A stretch of 64,000 nt of DNA, taken from Pigmentiphaga aceris. GTDB taxonomy: Bacteria > Pseudomonadota > Gammaproteobacteria > Burkholderiales > Burkholderiaceae_B. The translations under genes and the position numbers were made by a program. How positions within the stretch are numbered: position 1 is the stretch's first letter; every line of letters starts with the position of its first letter. The notes beneath the pieces were generated by a model. It searched no databases, had not been told where the DNA came from, and saw only the letters and a list, made by a program, of their open reading frames with translations. Where the stretch lies: positions 992,001 to 1,056,000 of the forward strand of contig NZ_CP043046.1 of NCBI RefSeq assembly GCF_008119665.1, in the 5' to 3' direction. Positions 35,783 to 44,293 of the stretch are shown piece by piece.

Positions 35783-36870
35783 ATCGAGTATCGGAAGCGG
35801 GGCCGCGTCGTCGCGGCCCGGGGGCGCTGCTGCTGGTGCTGGGTGTGGTGCTGGCGGGCGGGGTAATGCTGTGGTGGCTGTCGTCGCAGTGGGATGCCAT
35901 GACCTGGTGGATTCAAAGCCAGCAGCGTGACCTGCATCGGCAACTGGCCGAGGCCCTGCGTGAAGTGCGCAACCAGGGTGCCCCTGCTGCCTGGGCCTTG
36001 CTGAGCCTGAGCTTTGTCTACGGCGTATTCCATGCAGCCGGCCCGGGCCACGGCAAGGCGGTCATTGCCACCTATCTGGGCACGCAGGAAAGCCGCCTGA
36101 AGCGCGGCATTGTGATGTCAGTGCTGGCCTCGCTGTTGCAGGCCGTGGTGGCAGTGACGGTGGTTGAAACGGCGCTTGGCCTGCTCGACCTGGGCCTGCG
36201 ACGCACGCAGGCGGCGGGCCAGCAGGTCGAAACTTTCAGTTTTGCGGTGGTCGCATTGCTGGGGGCGATTTTTGTGCTGCGTGCCTTGCGTCGTCTGTGG
36301 CGACGTGTGCAGGCAGCACGTCAGCAGTCGGCGTCTGGCGCGGCACCCGCTACCGGCTTGTTCAGCAGCAAGCTGGCAGCCGCCGCAGCACGCGACGCGA
36401 AGGGTGACAGCGATGCAAGCGGGGAAGGCGATGCATCCGCAACCCTGGGCAGTCGCTGGCAGCAGTTCTGCGCCGACTGCGGGCGCATGCACGGTCCCAG
36501 CCGTCATCAGCTGGAAGCCCCGATGTCGTGGCGCGCGCTTGCAGGGATCGTGGTGTCCATCGGCATTCGCCCCTGTACCGGTGCCATTCTGGTGTTGCTG
36601 GTAGCCCACACGATGGATCTTCGCGCCGTTGGCATCGCCGCCGTGGTCGCCATGTCGATCGGCACCGCGCTGACAACCTCGGTACTTGCGGTGATCAGTG
36701 TGCTGGCCCGGCATGTGGCGTTGCGCCTGTTGAGCACCTCGTCACGCACGCCTGCAACAATTGGCATCATTGTCGAGATCGCTTCCCTGTGTGGCGGGCT
36801 GTTTATCTGCGCTCTGGGCCTCTCGCTGTTGCATACTGCGCTGCTGCTGCCCGCTCATCCGCTGTTTTGA
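35779..36870 (+). CDS. NicO/RcnA-family nickel-cobalt transporter
   Basis: 363 residues from the ATG at 35779. Six or seven membrane helices; the family signatures are SFVYGVFHAAGPGHGKAVIATYL and SIGIRPCTGAILVLLVAH. The cytoplasmic loop between them, often His-rich in RcnA, is here an Ala/Asp-rich linker followed by FCADCGRMHGPSRHQ, which offers Cys and His ligands. Members either export Ni and Co or feed them to enzymes; coupling to DUF1007 favours uptake or delivery. Confidence 0.87.
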   Translation: MNRVSEAGPRRRGPGALLLVLGVVLAGGVMLWWLSSQWDAMTWWIQSQQRDLHRQLAEALREVRNQGAPAAWALLSLSFVYGVFHAAGPGHGKAVIATYLGTQESRLKRGIVMSVLASLLQAVVAVTVVETALGLLDLGLRRTQAAGQQVETFSFAVVALLGAIFVLRALRRLWRRVQAARQQSASGAAPATGLFSSKLAAAAARDAKGDSDASGEGDASATLGSRWQQFCADCGRMHGPSRHQLEAPMSWRALAGIVVSIGIRPCTGAILVLLVAHTMDLRAVGIAAVVAMSIGTALTTSVLAVISVLARHVALRLLSTSSRTPATIGIIVEIASLCGGLFICALGLSLLHTALLLPAHPLF

Positions 36871-36976
36871 TGAGACTGGACGGTAGCCGTCTACCATACC
36901 CCGCATTCTTTTCTGTACCGGTTGGCCCGTGGCGCGGGCCGGCCGTTTTGCACGAATCTGCTTCCTGGAGAGCACA

Positions 36977-37837
36977 TTGAGCAATCCCCATGCGGCCCTG
37001 GCTGCCATCATCGAGCACCACCAGGCAACCATCCTCAACAGCTGGCTGCAACAACAACTTGCCGTCACCTCGTTGCGTCGGGACCCGACTCGCGACAGCA
37101 TTTTGCGCGACCAGTCGGCTCAATTCCTTGGCCTGTTCATCCAGGCCCTGAAAAGCCCGCACGGCGGCAACTTCGCCGACTCGGTCTGGGACGAAATCCG
37201 TGAACTGTTGAAGGCTGTGTCGCGTTCGCGCGTGCAACAGGGCTTCACGCCCAGCGAGACTGCAACCTTTGTGTTCTCGTTGAAAGAACTGCTGTTCACC
37301 TTGGTGCTGTCAAACCTGGATGGCGACTCGGACCAGCGCATTCCGCTGCTGATGCAAGTATCCAGCCTGCTGGATCAGTTGGGTCTGTACACCACCGAGG
37401 TCTATCAGCAAAGCCGCGAGCAGATCATTGGCAACCAGCAACAGGAATTGCTGGAACTGTCGACACCGGTGGTCAGCCTGTACGACGGCATTCTGGCCTT
37501 GCCCCTGATCGGCACGCTGGACAGCGAACGCACGCAGATCGTGATGGAAAACCTGCTGCAAGGCATCGTCAATACCGAAGCATCGATTGCCATCATCGAC
37601 ATCACCGGTGTGCCCACGGTCGATACGCTGGTGGCGCAACACTTGCTGAAGACGGTTGCTGCGGCTCGTTTGATGGGCGCAGAGTGCATCATCAGCGGTA
37701 TTCGTCCGCAGATCGCGCAGACGATCGTGCATCTGGGTGTGGATCTTGGCGGTGTCGCAACCAAGGCAACGCTGGCAGACGCGTTCAAGCTTGCGCTCAA
37801 GCGCCGCAACCTCGGCATCTATGCCCTCACCAAGTAA
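36977..37837 (+). CDS. rsbR: Stressosome core protein, RsbR-like (N-terminal helical sensor + STAS)
   Basis: 286 residues from a TTG at 36977 (GGAGAG 5 nt upstream). Residues ~5-150 form a helical RsbRD-type sensor domain (IIEHHQATILNSWLQQQL). The STAS domain follows a linker with LPLIGTLDSERTQIVME and ends IRPQIAQTIVHLGVDLGGVATKATLADAF, very close to Bacillus RsbR. The phospho-acceptor equivalent to T205 is T217 in VPTVDTLV. The position corresponding to T171 is a serine (TLDS). Forms mixed assemblies with RsbS. First gene of a five-gene overlapping operon. No heme ligand can be assigned. Confidence 0.9.
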   Translation: MSNPHAALAAIIEHHQATILNSWLQQQLAVTSLRRDPTRDSILRDQSAQFLGLFIQALKSPHGGNFADSVWDEIRELLKAVSRSRVQQGFTPSETATFVFSLKELLFTLVLSNLDGDSDQRIPLLMQVSSLLDQLGLYTTEVYQQSREQIIGNQQQELLELSTPVVSLYDGILALPLIGTLDSERTQIVMENLLQGIVNTEASIAIIDITGVPTVDTLVAQHLLKTVAAARLMGAECIISGIRPQIAQTIVHLGVDLGGVATKATLADAFKLALKRRNLGIYALTK

Positions 37838-37858
37838 ATTGGCCTAGGACCAACAAGC

Positions 37859-38233
37859 GTGGAACGTATACCGATTCTGAAGCTGGGCAATTCGCTGTTG
37901 GTGACCGTGCAGGTCGAACTGCATGACCAGCTCGCGCTTACCCTGCAAGACGACTTGACGCAGGCTATTGCCAAGCACGGGGCGCGCGGGGTGTTGATCG
38001 ACATCTCCTCGCTTGACGTGGTGGACTCCTTCATCGGCCGCACCCTGGCGCACATCGCGTCCATGGCGCGCGTGCTTGATGCGGCCACCGTGCTGGTCGG
38101 CATGCAGCCGGCCGTGGCGATCACCCTGGTTGAGCTGGGCTTGACGCTGCCCGGCATACGCACTGCCTTGAACGTGGACAGGGGCGTGGCATTGCTGCAG
38201 ACGCTGATGGACGAGTCCGGCACCGATGACTGA
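37859..38233 (+). CDS. rsbS: Stressosome scaffold protein RsbS
   Basis: 124 residues from a GTG at 37859. A single STAS domain begins RIPILKLGNSLLVTVQVELHD. The phosphorylated serine is S57 in DVVDSFIGRTLAHI, the exact RsbS context. It builds the stressosome with RsbR and holds RsbT until phosphorylated. Overlaps rsbT by 8 nt. Confidence 0.92.
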   Translation: MERIPILKLGNSLLVTVQVELHDQLALTLQDDLTQAIAKHGARGVLIDISSLDVVDSFIGRTLAHIASMARVLDAATVLVGMQPAVAITLVELGLTLPGIRTALNVDRGVALLQTLMDESGTDD

Positions 38234-38636
38234 AGTCGTGCCCTTGCGTGCGCCAGAAGATTTGGTATTGGCGCGCAAGCGCGTGCGCGAGTGGACCACT
38301 CGCCTTGCTTTCAGCACTATCGATCAGACTAAGGTTGTGACCGCTGCCAGCGAACTGGCGCGCAACACCCTGATCTATGGCCTGGGTGGCGACATGCATC
38401 TGGAAGAACTGGATGCCCAGGGTCGCAAGGGCCTGCGCCTGACCTTCATCGATCAGGGGCCAGGTATTCCAGACATTGAATTGGCGCTCACCGATGGCTA
38501 CACCACAGGCGGTGGCATGGGCCTTGGCCTGAGCGGTGCGCGACGCCTGTGCAATGAGTTCGAGCTTGATTCCCGCGTGGGCGAAGGCACACGCATTACG
38601 GTTACCCAATGGAAACGAGCTTCGTCACGAATGTAG
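38226..38636 (+). CDS. rsbT: Anti-sigma-type serine kinase RsbT
   Basis: 136 residues of GHKL ATPase fold: N box ASELARNTLIYG (~41-52), G1 box FIDQGPGIPD, and a good G2 box GGGMGLGLSGARRLCNEF (~95-112). In Bacillus RsbT phosphorylates RsbR and RsbS, then leaves the stressosome to activate its partner (RsbU). No RsbU or sigma-B gene is in this window, so RsbT must act on another output, plausibly the phosphatase-like or kinase proteins encoded next. Overlaps the next gene by 28 nt. Confidence 0.92.
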   Translation: MTEVVPLRAPEDLVLARKRVREWTTRLAFSTIDQTKVVTAASELARNTLIYGLGGDMHLEELDAQGRKGLRLTFIDQGPGIPDIELALTDGYTTGGGMGLGLSGARRLCNEFELDSRVGEGTRITVTQWKRASSRM

Positions 38637-39655
38637 GACAGCGGTACGCCGTTGCAGATGCCACGCAGGTAGGTGCGGTGCGTCGCGAGGCGCAGACACT
38701 TGCCCAGGACGCCGGGTTTTCCGAGGTAACTACCGGTGAGTTGGCAATCATCGTCAACGAACTTGCCAGCAACCTGATCAAGCACGGCGGCGGTGGCGAA
38801 TTGCTGCTGTCACGCGTGTTGGACGATGCCCGTGTGGGCATCGAGGTGGTGGCAGTAGACAAAGGGGTCGGCATCACAGACCTGGCCCGTTGCATGACCG
38901 ATGGCTATTCCACCGCAGGCAGTCTGGGCGTTGGCATGGGTGCCATCTCGCGGCTGGCGGCGGACTTCGATATCTATTCGCGCCCGGGTGCCGGAACGGC
39001 CGTGTTGGCGCGCGTCTGGGCGACGCGTCCCAAAGCGGCGCTGTATGCGCCTGCGCCGCCTGCCCCGACTCGCTCGGTACGTGCCGGTGCCATTGCGCTT
39101 CCCAAGCTGGGCCAGGATGTCAGCGGTGATGGATGGGCGCTGCGCGAGATCAATGGCACCACGGTGGTACTGCTGGTCGATGGCCTGGGTTATGGGCCGC
39201 AAGCCGCACTGACCACGGCAACGGCCATGCGCTTTTTCGAGCGTTGTACCCAGGTGGCACCGGTCGATATCCTGAACGGTCTGCACGTGGCGCTCAAACC
39301 CACCCGGGGCGCGGTGGCGGCAGTGGCCGTGCTGCACCCAGAAACCAATACCTTGCGTTACGCCGGCGTCGGCAACATTGCGGGGGTGATGGTGGGCGGT
39401 GACGGTGCGCGTCGCCACCTGATGTCTTATGACGGTACGCTGGGTTACCAGCTTCGTACCGTGCGTGAAACGGTGTACGACTGGACGCCTGGCAGCTGGT
39501 TTGCCATGCACTCCGACGGCCTGAGCCCGCGTCTTGATCCCATGGCGTATCCGGGACTGTCGCAGTGCGATGCGGTCGTTGCCGCCAGCGTGTTGTATCG
39601 CGATTTTCACAGGACGCATGACGACGCCACCATCCTGGTCGTCAATCACTCATGA
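38609..39655 (+). CDS. RsbX-like SpoIIE/PP2C phosphatase fused to an N-terminal RsbT/RsbW-type ATPase domain
   Basis: 348 residues. Residues ~1-135 are a GHKL ATPase (N box ELAIIVNELASNLIKHG, G1 AVDKGVGITD, G2 SLGVGMGAISRLAADF). Residues ~160-346 are a PP2C/SpoIIE phosphatase (DVSGDGWALREI, LLVDGLGYGPQAALTTATAM, AMHSDGLSPRLD, THDDATILVV), with the metal-binding aspartates in place. RsbX in Bacillus is only the phosphatase and resets RsbR and RsbS. The fusion puts ATP binding and phosphatase in one chain. It starts 28 nt inside rsbT and its stop overlaps the next gene. Confidence 0.88.
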   Translation: METSFVTNVGQRYAVADATQVGAVRREAQTLAQDAGFSEVTTGELAIIVNELASNLIKHGGGGELLLSRVLDDARVGIEVVAVDKGVGITDLARCMTDGYSTAGSLGVGMGAISRLAADFDIYSRPGAGTAVLARVWATRPKAALYAPAPPAPTRSVRAGAIALPKLGQDVSGDGWALREINGTTVVLLVDGLGYGPQAALTTATAMRFFERCTQVAPVDILNGLHVALKPTRGAVAAVAVLHPETNTLRYAGVGNIAGVMVGGDGARRHLMSYDGTLGYQLRTVRETVYDWTPGSWFAMHSDGLSPRLDPMAYPGLSQCDAVVAASVLYRDFHRTHDDATILVVNHS

Positions 39656-41298
39656 TCTCGAATTTTCCGCTCGCCAGTTCGCGTATCCGCCACGAACAAG
39701 ACCTGCCGGCGGCACGTCAGCGTGCGCGTCAGATCTGTGCCTTGTTCGGCATGGACGACCATCAGCAGACACGCCTGGCAACCGCAGTGTCGGAAATCGC
39801 CCGCAATGCCTTGCGTTACGCCACCTCCGGGTCAGTGGAATTCGCAGTCGAAGTGCAGGCCACCTGTTCGGTGCTGATTGCGCGCGTGCGCGATAGTGGC
39901 AATGGCATCGACAACCTCGATGCGCTGCTGAGCAGCGGTTCGCGGGGCGTGGACGCCACCGGTGGCATTGTCGGCAGCCGTCGCCTGGTCGATCAGTTCT
40001 CGATGCGCAGCGACGCAAACGGTACGGTGGTCGACCTGGGCATGATATTGCCGCGCCCGGTACATCCGGTCACTGCGGCTGCAGTCAATCAGGTGGTCGA
40101 TCACCTGGCGCGCGCGCGTCCTGCCACGCCCCTGGAAGAACTGGAAAGGCAGAACCGCGAGGTGCTGAAAGCCGTGACGGAACTGCGCCGTCACGAAGAG
40201 GAATTGCGCAGCGCCGACCGGCGCAAGAACGAGTTTCTGGCCATGCTGGCGCACGAGTTGCGCAACCCGCTGGCTGCCTTGCAGAACGGCGTGGAATACC
40301 TGCGTACCCAGGGTGACCCGGGCAGCCCGTGGCGTCGTGTCGAAGACATGATGCTGCGCCAGACGCGTCAGTTGGCGCGCCTGGTCGATGACTTGCTCGA
40401 CGTGTCCCGCATTACCCAAGGCACGGTGCGCATCAAGCGCGAGCCGATTGAAGCCGCCACCCTTGCCGAGATGGCGGCCGAAGCCAACCGGGGCTTGATG
40501 GAGCAGCGCGGCCACCACTTCCGTGTCGAGGTACCCGAGCAGCCCATATGGCTCGATGCCGATGCCACGCGCTTGACGCAAGCCCTCAGCAATCTGCTGA
40601 ACAACGCCGCGCGTTACACGCCTACGGGAGGGATGATTTCGCTGAGCGTGTTTGCCATCGACCAGGAGGTTCGTTTTGTCGTGCGCGACAACGGCAGTGG
40701 TATCGATGCCGAAATGCTGCCACGCGTGTTCGAACTGTTCATGCGTGCAGAGCAGGCCGTGCAAAGCACCGAGGCGGGCCTGGGCATCGGCCTGACCATC
40801 GTGCAGCGCATGGTCGAACTGCATAACGGATCGATCCAGGCATACAGCGACGGGCCGGGGCAGGGCAGTACCTTCATCATGACGCTGCCTGCGCGTGAGC
40901 AGGCACCGGACCGCATCGACATCGCGCCGGTGCCGGCAACGCCGTCACAGCGTTCGGTACTTATCGTCGATGACAATGCAGACTCTGCCGAGAGCCTGTC
41001 CATGTTGCTGGAACTGTACGGCTATGCGACCTCGGTTGCGTCCGACGGCCAGGCGGCGCTGCTGCACTGTCGCCAGTCGCTGCCGCAGGTGGCCATTCTG
41101 GACATCGGCATGCCGGGCATGGACGGCTACGAGCTTGCGCAGCGGCTGCGTGAAGAGCATGCCGGCGCACCGCTGATGCTGGTGGCGCTGACCGGTTTTG
41201 GTGATGAAGCCGTGGCCAGAAAAGCCAAGCAGGCGGGCTTCGATCATCGACTGGTCAAGCCGCTGGATCTGAAGGCGCTTCAGGCCTTGCTGGCCTGA
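39652..41298 (+). CDS. Hybrid sensor histidine kinase with N-terminal RsbT-like ATPase domain and receiver domain
   Basis: 548 residues. ~1-135: an RsbT-like GHKL domain (VSEIARNALRYATSG, RVRDSGNGIDN), whose G2 glycine box is poorly kept (TGGIVGSRRLVDQF). ~165-195: coiled coil. ~190-255: HisKA with H201 in MLAHELRNPLAAL. ~300-413: HATPase_c (NLLNNAARYTPTGG, DNGSGID, GLGIGLTIVQRM). ~435-548: receiver with D484 in AILDIGMPGMDGYE and the Lys in RLVKPLDL. No membrane segment, so the input is cytosolic, probably from the stressosome proteins upstream. The output regulator is not encoded here. Confidence 0.9.
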   Translation: MISNFPLASSRIRHEQDLPAARQRARQICALFGMDDHQQTRLATAVSEIARNALRYATSGSVEFAVEVQATCSVLIARVRDSGNGIDNLDALLSSGSRGVDATGGIVGSRRLVDQFSMRSDANGTVVDLGMILPRPVHPVTAAAVNQVVDHLARARPATPLEELERQNREVLKAVTELRRHEEELRSADRRKNEFLAMLAHELRNPLAALQNGVEYLRTQGDPGSPWRRVEDMMLRQTRQLARLVDDLLDVSRITQGTVRIKREPIEAATLAEMAAEANRGLMEQRGHHFRVEVPEQPIWLDADATRLTQALSNLLNNAARYTPTGGMISLSVFAIDQEVRFVVRDNGSGIDAEMLPRVFELFMRAEQAVQSTEAGLGIGLTIVQRMVELHNGSIQAYSDGPGQGSTFIMTLPAREQAPDRIDIAPVPATPSQRSVLIVDDNADSAESLSMLLELYGYATSVASDGQAALLHCRQSLPQVAILDIGMPGMDGYELAQRLREEHAGAPLMLVALTGFGDEAVARKAKQAGFDHRLVKPLDLKALQALLA

Positions 41299-41342
41299 GA
41301 GGATCAGGCCAAGGGGATCAGGCTAAATGCGGGTGGCTTGGC

Positions 41343-42776
41343 CTATTGCAGCATCGGCAACAACCCCCGCAGCAACTGCGGTGGCGGTTCTTCACCATTG
41401 ACCTGAACCGACGTGCCGTCGTAGACAAGCTGACTGCTCAGGTGCTCGCCCTTGAGCACCACCATCTTGTCCTGCATCAGACGCCGAGTTGCTGAGTCCA
41501 AGTGCGCCTTGGCCTGATCGTGGGCCTGCGCCAGCGTGATCGGGCGACCACCCGGCCCGGTCTTGGTGAAGCGGGCAATCGTATCGACAAGCGCCGGTTG
41601 CGACACCGACAGATCCATCGTGGCGCGCTCGATAGCCACCCCAGCGGCGGGTGAATCTTCACCCGCCGAGCCCGTCCGAGAGACCAGTGTTGTGTCGATT
41701 TTCAAACTGCTTTGACCAAGCGGCGTTGTCCAGATCAGCGAATCCAAGGCCAAGCCTGGCTTGCCGGCCAGCACCTCGTGGAAGGGGACTTTCAGCGTGT
41801 TCATCAGCGCACGAATGGACGCCGGGTCTGAGGTGAGCGGCTTGCTGGCAATCTGGTCACGATAGGCCGCAGCAAGCTTGGCGGTGGCCGCGCCATCCAG
41901 CCTGCGCGCCGCCATACGCAGATCGATATCGCCGATGTCGGTTCGGTTGACGGTCAGCTTGCCCAGACTGTAGGACAACTCGGCATTAAAGAATTTTTCT
42001 TCCTCTGCCAAATGCCACGCCACGCCGAATTCATCGCCGCTTAACGATAGCGGCGACTGGTCTGGTGCCACGCCGGTCACGCTGAAACCACCGACCCGAA
42101 ACGCGCTGTCGCCAATCTGCATGCCAAGGCCTCCCATTCGACTATTCACCGCCAGTGTCAAGGCGCGCAAGTCGATTGACATCGGGCCAGGCAACGACGG
42201 ATTGGCACGGACGGATGCCAGCGTGCCATTCAGAATCACCTGGTTGGTTGCCTTGCGCGAACTGCCCTCTATCTTCCCTGCACCGAATTCCATCGAACTG
42301 CCGTCTTGTGCGTAACGCATGGCGGGCGAGGTCAATTCAAACAGCACGTTGTCGCTGAAATCGACCACGGAATGCGCGCGGATGCTGGCGTTGGGGTCAG
42401 CGATCTGAAGCTGGCTGCCAAGTCCTTCGCTGCGCACCAATACCGATTCGCCAGTGACAGACACCGGCTTGAGTTCCGCGCGAGCCAGACGGTCCAGGGG
42501 CAGCGGCCCATGATTCAGCCGGTTGTCCACCACCACGACCATCGCATCCCCATCAGGGCGAGGGATGGTCATGCGATAACGCGAGGTCGACGAAAACACG
42601 CCGCGTTCATAAGACAGCCACTCGAACTTGATGCCCCAGGTATTGGCCGCCATCGCGTCGGCCACAGCCTTGCGCACGGTGTCTTCGATCTGCTTGCCGG
42701 TATGCCAGGTGCCGCCCACCCATCCCAGCCCCGCCAGGGTCACCACCGCCGCGCCGATCCCCGCCATTCTTTTCAT
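41343..42776 (-). CDS. DUF945 (YdgA-like) protein, paralogue 1
   Basis: 477 residues. An uncleaved N-terminal membrane anchor (KRMAGIGAAVVTLAGLGWVGG) is followed by WHTGKQIEDTVRKAVADAM and FEWLSYERGVFSSTSRYR, the DUF945 opening. The remainder is a long beta-rich AsmA-like region with no known catalytic residues, located in the periplasm. It shares extended blocks with the protein at 44294-45736, including NHGPLPLDRLARAELKPVS and the end block. Function unknown in this family. Its end lies 44 nt from the hybrid kinase stop, convergent. Confidence 0.85.
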   Translation of the reverse strand: MKRMAGIGAAVVTLAGLGWVGGTWHTGKQIEDTVRKAVADAMAANTWGIKFEWLSYERGVFSSTSRYRMTIPRPDGDAMVVVVDNRLNHGPLPLDRLARAELKPVSVTGESVLVRSEGLGSQLQIADPNASIRAHSVVDFSDNVLFELTSPAMRYAQDGSSMEFGAGKIEGSSRKATNQVILNGTLASVRANPSLPGPMSIDLRALTLAVNSRMGGLGMQIGDSAFRVGGFSVTGVAPDQSPLSLSGDEFGVAWHLAEEEKFFNAELSYSLGKLTVNRTDIGDIDLRMAARRLDGAATAKLAAAYRDQIASKPLTSDPASIRALMNTLKVPFHEVLAGKPGLALDSLIWTTPLGQSSLKIDTTLVSRTGSAGEDSPAAGVAIERATMDLSVSQPALVDTIARFTKTGPGGRPITLAQAHDQAKAHLDSATRRLMQDKMVVLKGEHLSSQLVYDGTSVQVNGEEPPPQLLRGLLPMLQ

Positions 42777-43315
42777 TGTGTTGTCCGTAAAGAGATAACT
42801 GCACGATCCATGTCATGCGAACGGTGTGCGCATTGATGCTTCCAAGGCCATGAACAGGCAAACGCCCGCGTGATCGGCCTGGGTGGCAATTCGTCATGAA
42901 GGTCGGTGAGGATCAGTTCAGGCACAGTCGCAGACTCTGAGGACAACGTCTGCGATTTTAGCGTGATGAGGGGCGTTGCTTTGTTGGCCGCCTGCTTGGC
43001 CAACCGATTGGCCACTCGATTGGATGCCAGCCGGACCAGACCGGAATTTTCCCATTCAGCAGATGTCGCTGCGCTGCTTCGGTGCGTTGGCTGCTGAAGC
43101 AGGACTGCTGAATATTGATGTCTTCAGTTTGAAATTATTCGCGGCCAATTGCGCAATCATGATCTGAGATTTCATAGATCCGCTTCGCCATAATAAAAAA
43201 TTAGTAATAAATGCGCGGCAGAAGAAATATCAGACATTAATCCCCTTTTTCCCGGCTTACTCGAATCCCTCTAATCCCTATCATCTTCCTCGCTTACATC
43301 AAAAGGGAAGGTGTC
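42777..43315. other. Intergenic region with a 12-bp tandem repeat and an AT-rich leader
   Basis: About 540 bp without a convincing gene. It contains four 12-bp units at 42984-43031, then an AT-rich stretch (43110-43260) in front of the unknown gene, presumably its promoter. GGGAAGG at about 43303 is that gene's ribosome binding site. Confidence 0.6.
42984..43031. repeat. Four degenerate 12-bp tandem units (TTGGCC type)
   Basis: Units at 42984, 42996, 43008 and 43020: TTGGCCGCCTGC, TTGGCCAACCGA, TTGGCCACTCGA and TTGGATGCCAGC. Non-coding as far as can be seen. Confidence 0.75.
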
Positions 43316-44203
43316 ATGGATTTGCTGAACATCGGTGCAACCCGCGGGAATGAAAGTGCTATTCGTACACAAGGCAACAAGCAAGACAACAAGCAGGACA
43401 GCCAGACAGACGGCAAAGATGCGTTCGCCACGTCAATGGCAGCCGCGCAGTCAACTGCGTCCTCGACGCCTTCCGTGACCAAACCCGACGTTACGCCAAA
43501 GGCATCTTCCGGTGGTTTTAATCTGCAGACCATCGAAGCGGGCGTTGATGCCTGGATGGAAAAACGACGAAATACACAGGGAATCGGTGCCGACTTTCTG
43601 GCGCGTGTCGAGGGCACAGTGGATGCCTACCGCGATGTGCTGAAGAAGGCGGATGCGCAGGGTGGTTTCAGTAAACCCAAGGAATTTCTGCAAGGCTTGA
43701 ATTCGCAGGAATTGCACGCCTTGCAGACCATGCACAGCCTGGCCGATCCGATCAATGTCAGCGCCTTGAGCGAAGAGGGCGCGCTGAATCTGCTGTTGCC
43801 CCAGACCATGGCACGCGATCTGGATGGCAATGGCTTGACGAGCGTCGGGGCTGCGCAGCTGCTGATCTTCCCGCCGGCGCATGCGCCGCAATCATTCAAG
43901 GATTCATGGGAGCAGGCCATGGCTGATGCCAAGCCCGGCATGCGCCTGAACATGGAGATGAAAATGTGGATGGCGGCGGGCGGCGGCCTGGATGTGCCGG
44001 GTGCGGCCGTTGATGGGCGGGTTGCGTATGACAAGCCGGGCTTCGACTACCTTGGCATTTTGCAGCAGGTCATCGACAGCACCCGAGAAAACCTGAAGTA
44101 CCAGAGCACGGCCGCGCAGCGGGAATTCGGCCAGGACATGATCGACACGTTTCAGCGTGTGCGCGATCAGCTGATCGAAGCCAAGGAAACTGCGCAGGCT
44201 TGA
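43316..44203 (+). CDS. Unknown protein with a Gln/Asp/Lys repeat near the N-terminus and an EF-hand-like loop
   Basis: 295 residues; strong ribosome binding site. There is no signal peptide or membrane helix. Residues ~20-35 are a repeat (GNKQDNKQDSQTDGKD) made of four 12-bp units, then a Ser/Thr/Ala/Pro-rich linker to ~60. The rest is helical and acidic. Residues ~164-175 contain DLDGNGLTS, which resembles the start of a calcium-binding loop but lacks the final Glu. The polar, secretion-signal-like N-terminus and lack of Cys recall secreted effectors or flagellar accessory proteins; no family is recognised. It is flanked by two DUF945 genes on the opposite strand. Confidence 0.75.
   Translation: MDLLNIGATRGNESAIRTQGNKQDNKQDSQTDGKDAFATSMAAAQSTASSTPSVTKPDVTPKASSGGFNLQTIEAGVDAWMEKRRNTQGIGADFLARVEGTVDAYRDVLKKADAQGGFSKPKEFLQGLNSQELHALQTMHSLADPINVSALSEEGALNLLLPQTMARDLDGNGLTSVGAAQLLIFPPAHAPQSFKDSWEQAMADAKPGMRLNMEMKMWMAAGGGLDVPGAAVDGRVAYDKPGFDYLGILQQVIDSTRENLKYQSTAAQREFGQDMIDTFQRVRDQLIEAKETAQA
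43373..43420 (+). repeat. Four 12-bp units inside the unknown gene
   Basis: Units start at 43373, 43385, 43397 and 43409 (GGCAACAAGCAA, GACAACAAGCAG, GACAGCCAGACA, GACGGCAAAGAT), encoding GNKQ, DNKQ, DSQT and DGKD. Confidence 0.85.
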
Positions 44204-44210
44204 GTGCTGA

Positions 44211-44274
44211 CCTGATGCGCACGCAGCAGTGTGTGCGCATCAGGCTTGGTGGTCACGCATTGCACGTGACCACC
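44211..44274. terminator. Two strong stem-loops between convergent genes
   Basis: A perfect 12-bp stem (CCTGATGCGCAC 44211-44222 with GTGCGCATCAGG 44233-44244) is followed by a perfect 10-bp stem (GGTGGTCACG 44248-44257 with CGTGACCACC 44265-44274). Neither has a T-tract, so these are probably transcript ends or barriers for both strands rather than textbook terminators. Confidence 0.6.
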
Positions 44275-44293
44275 CGGTGACTGCCAAGCCTGC

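Noticed and set aside
36977..39655. Bacillus-type sigma-B regulon module
   Set aside because: No sigma-B, RsbV, RsbW or RsbU gene is present; the operon ends in a hybrid kinase.
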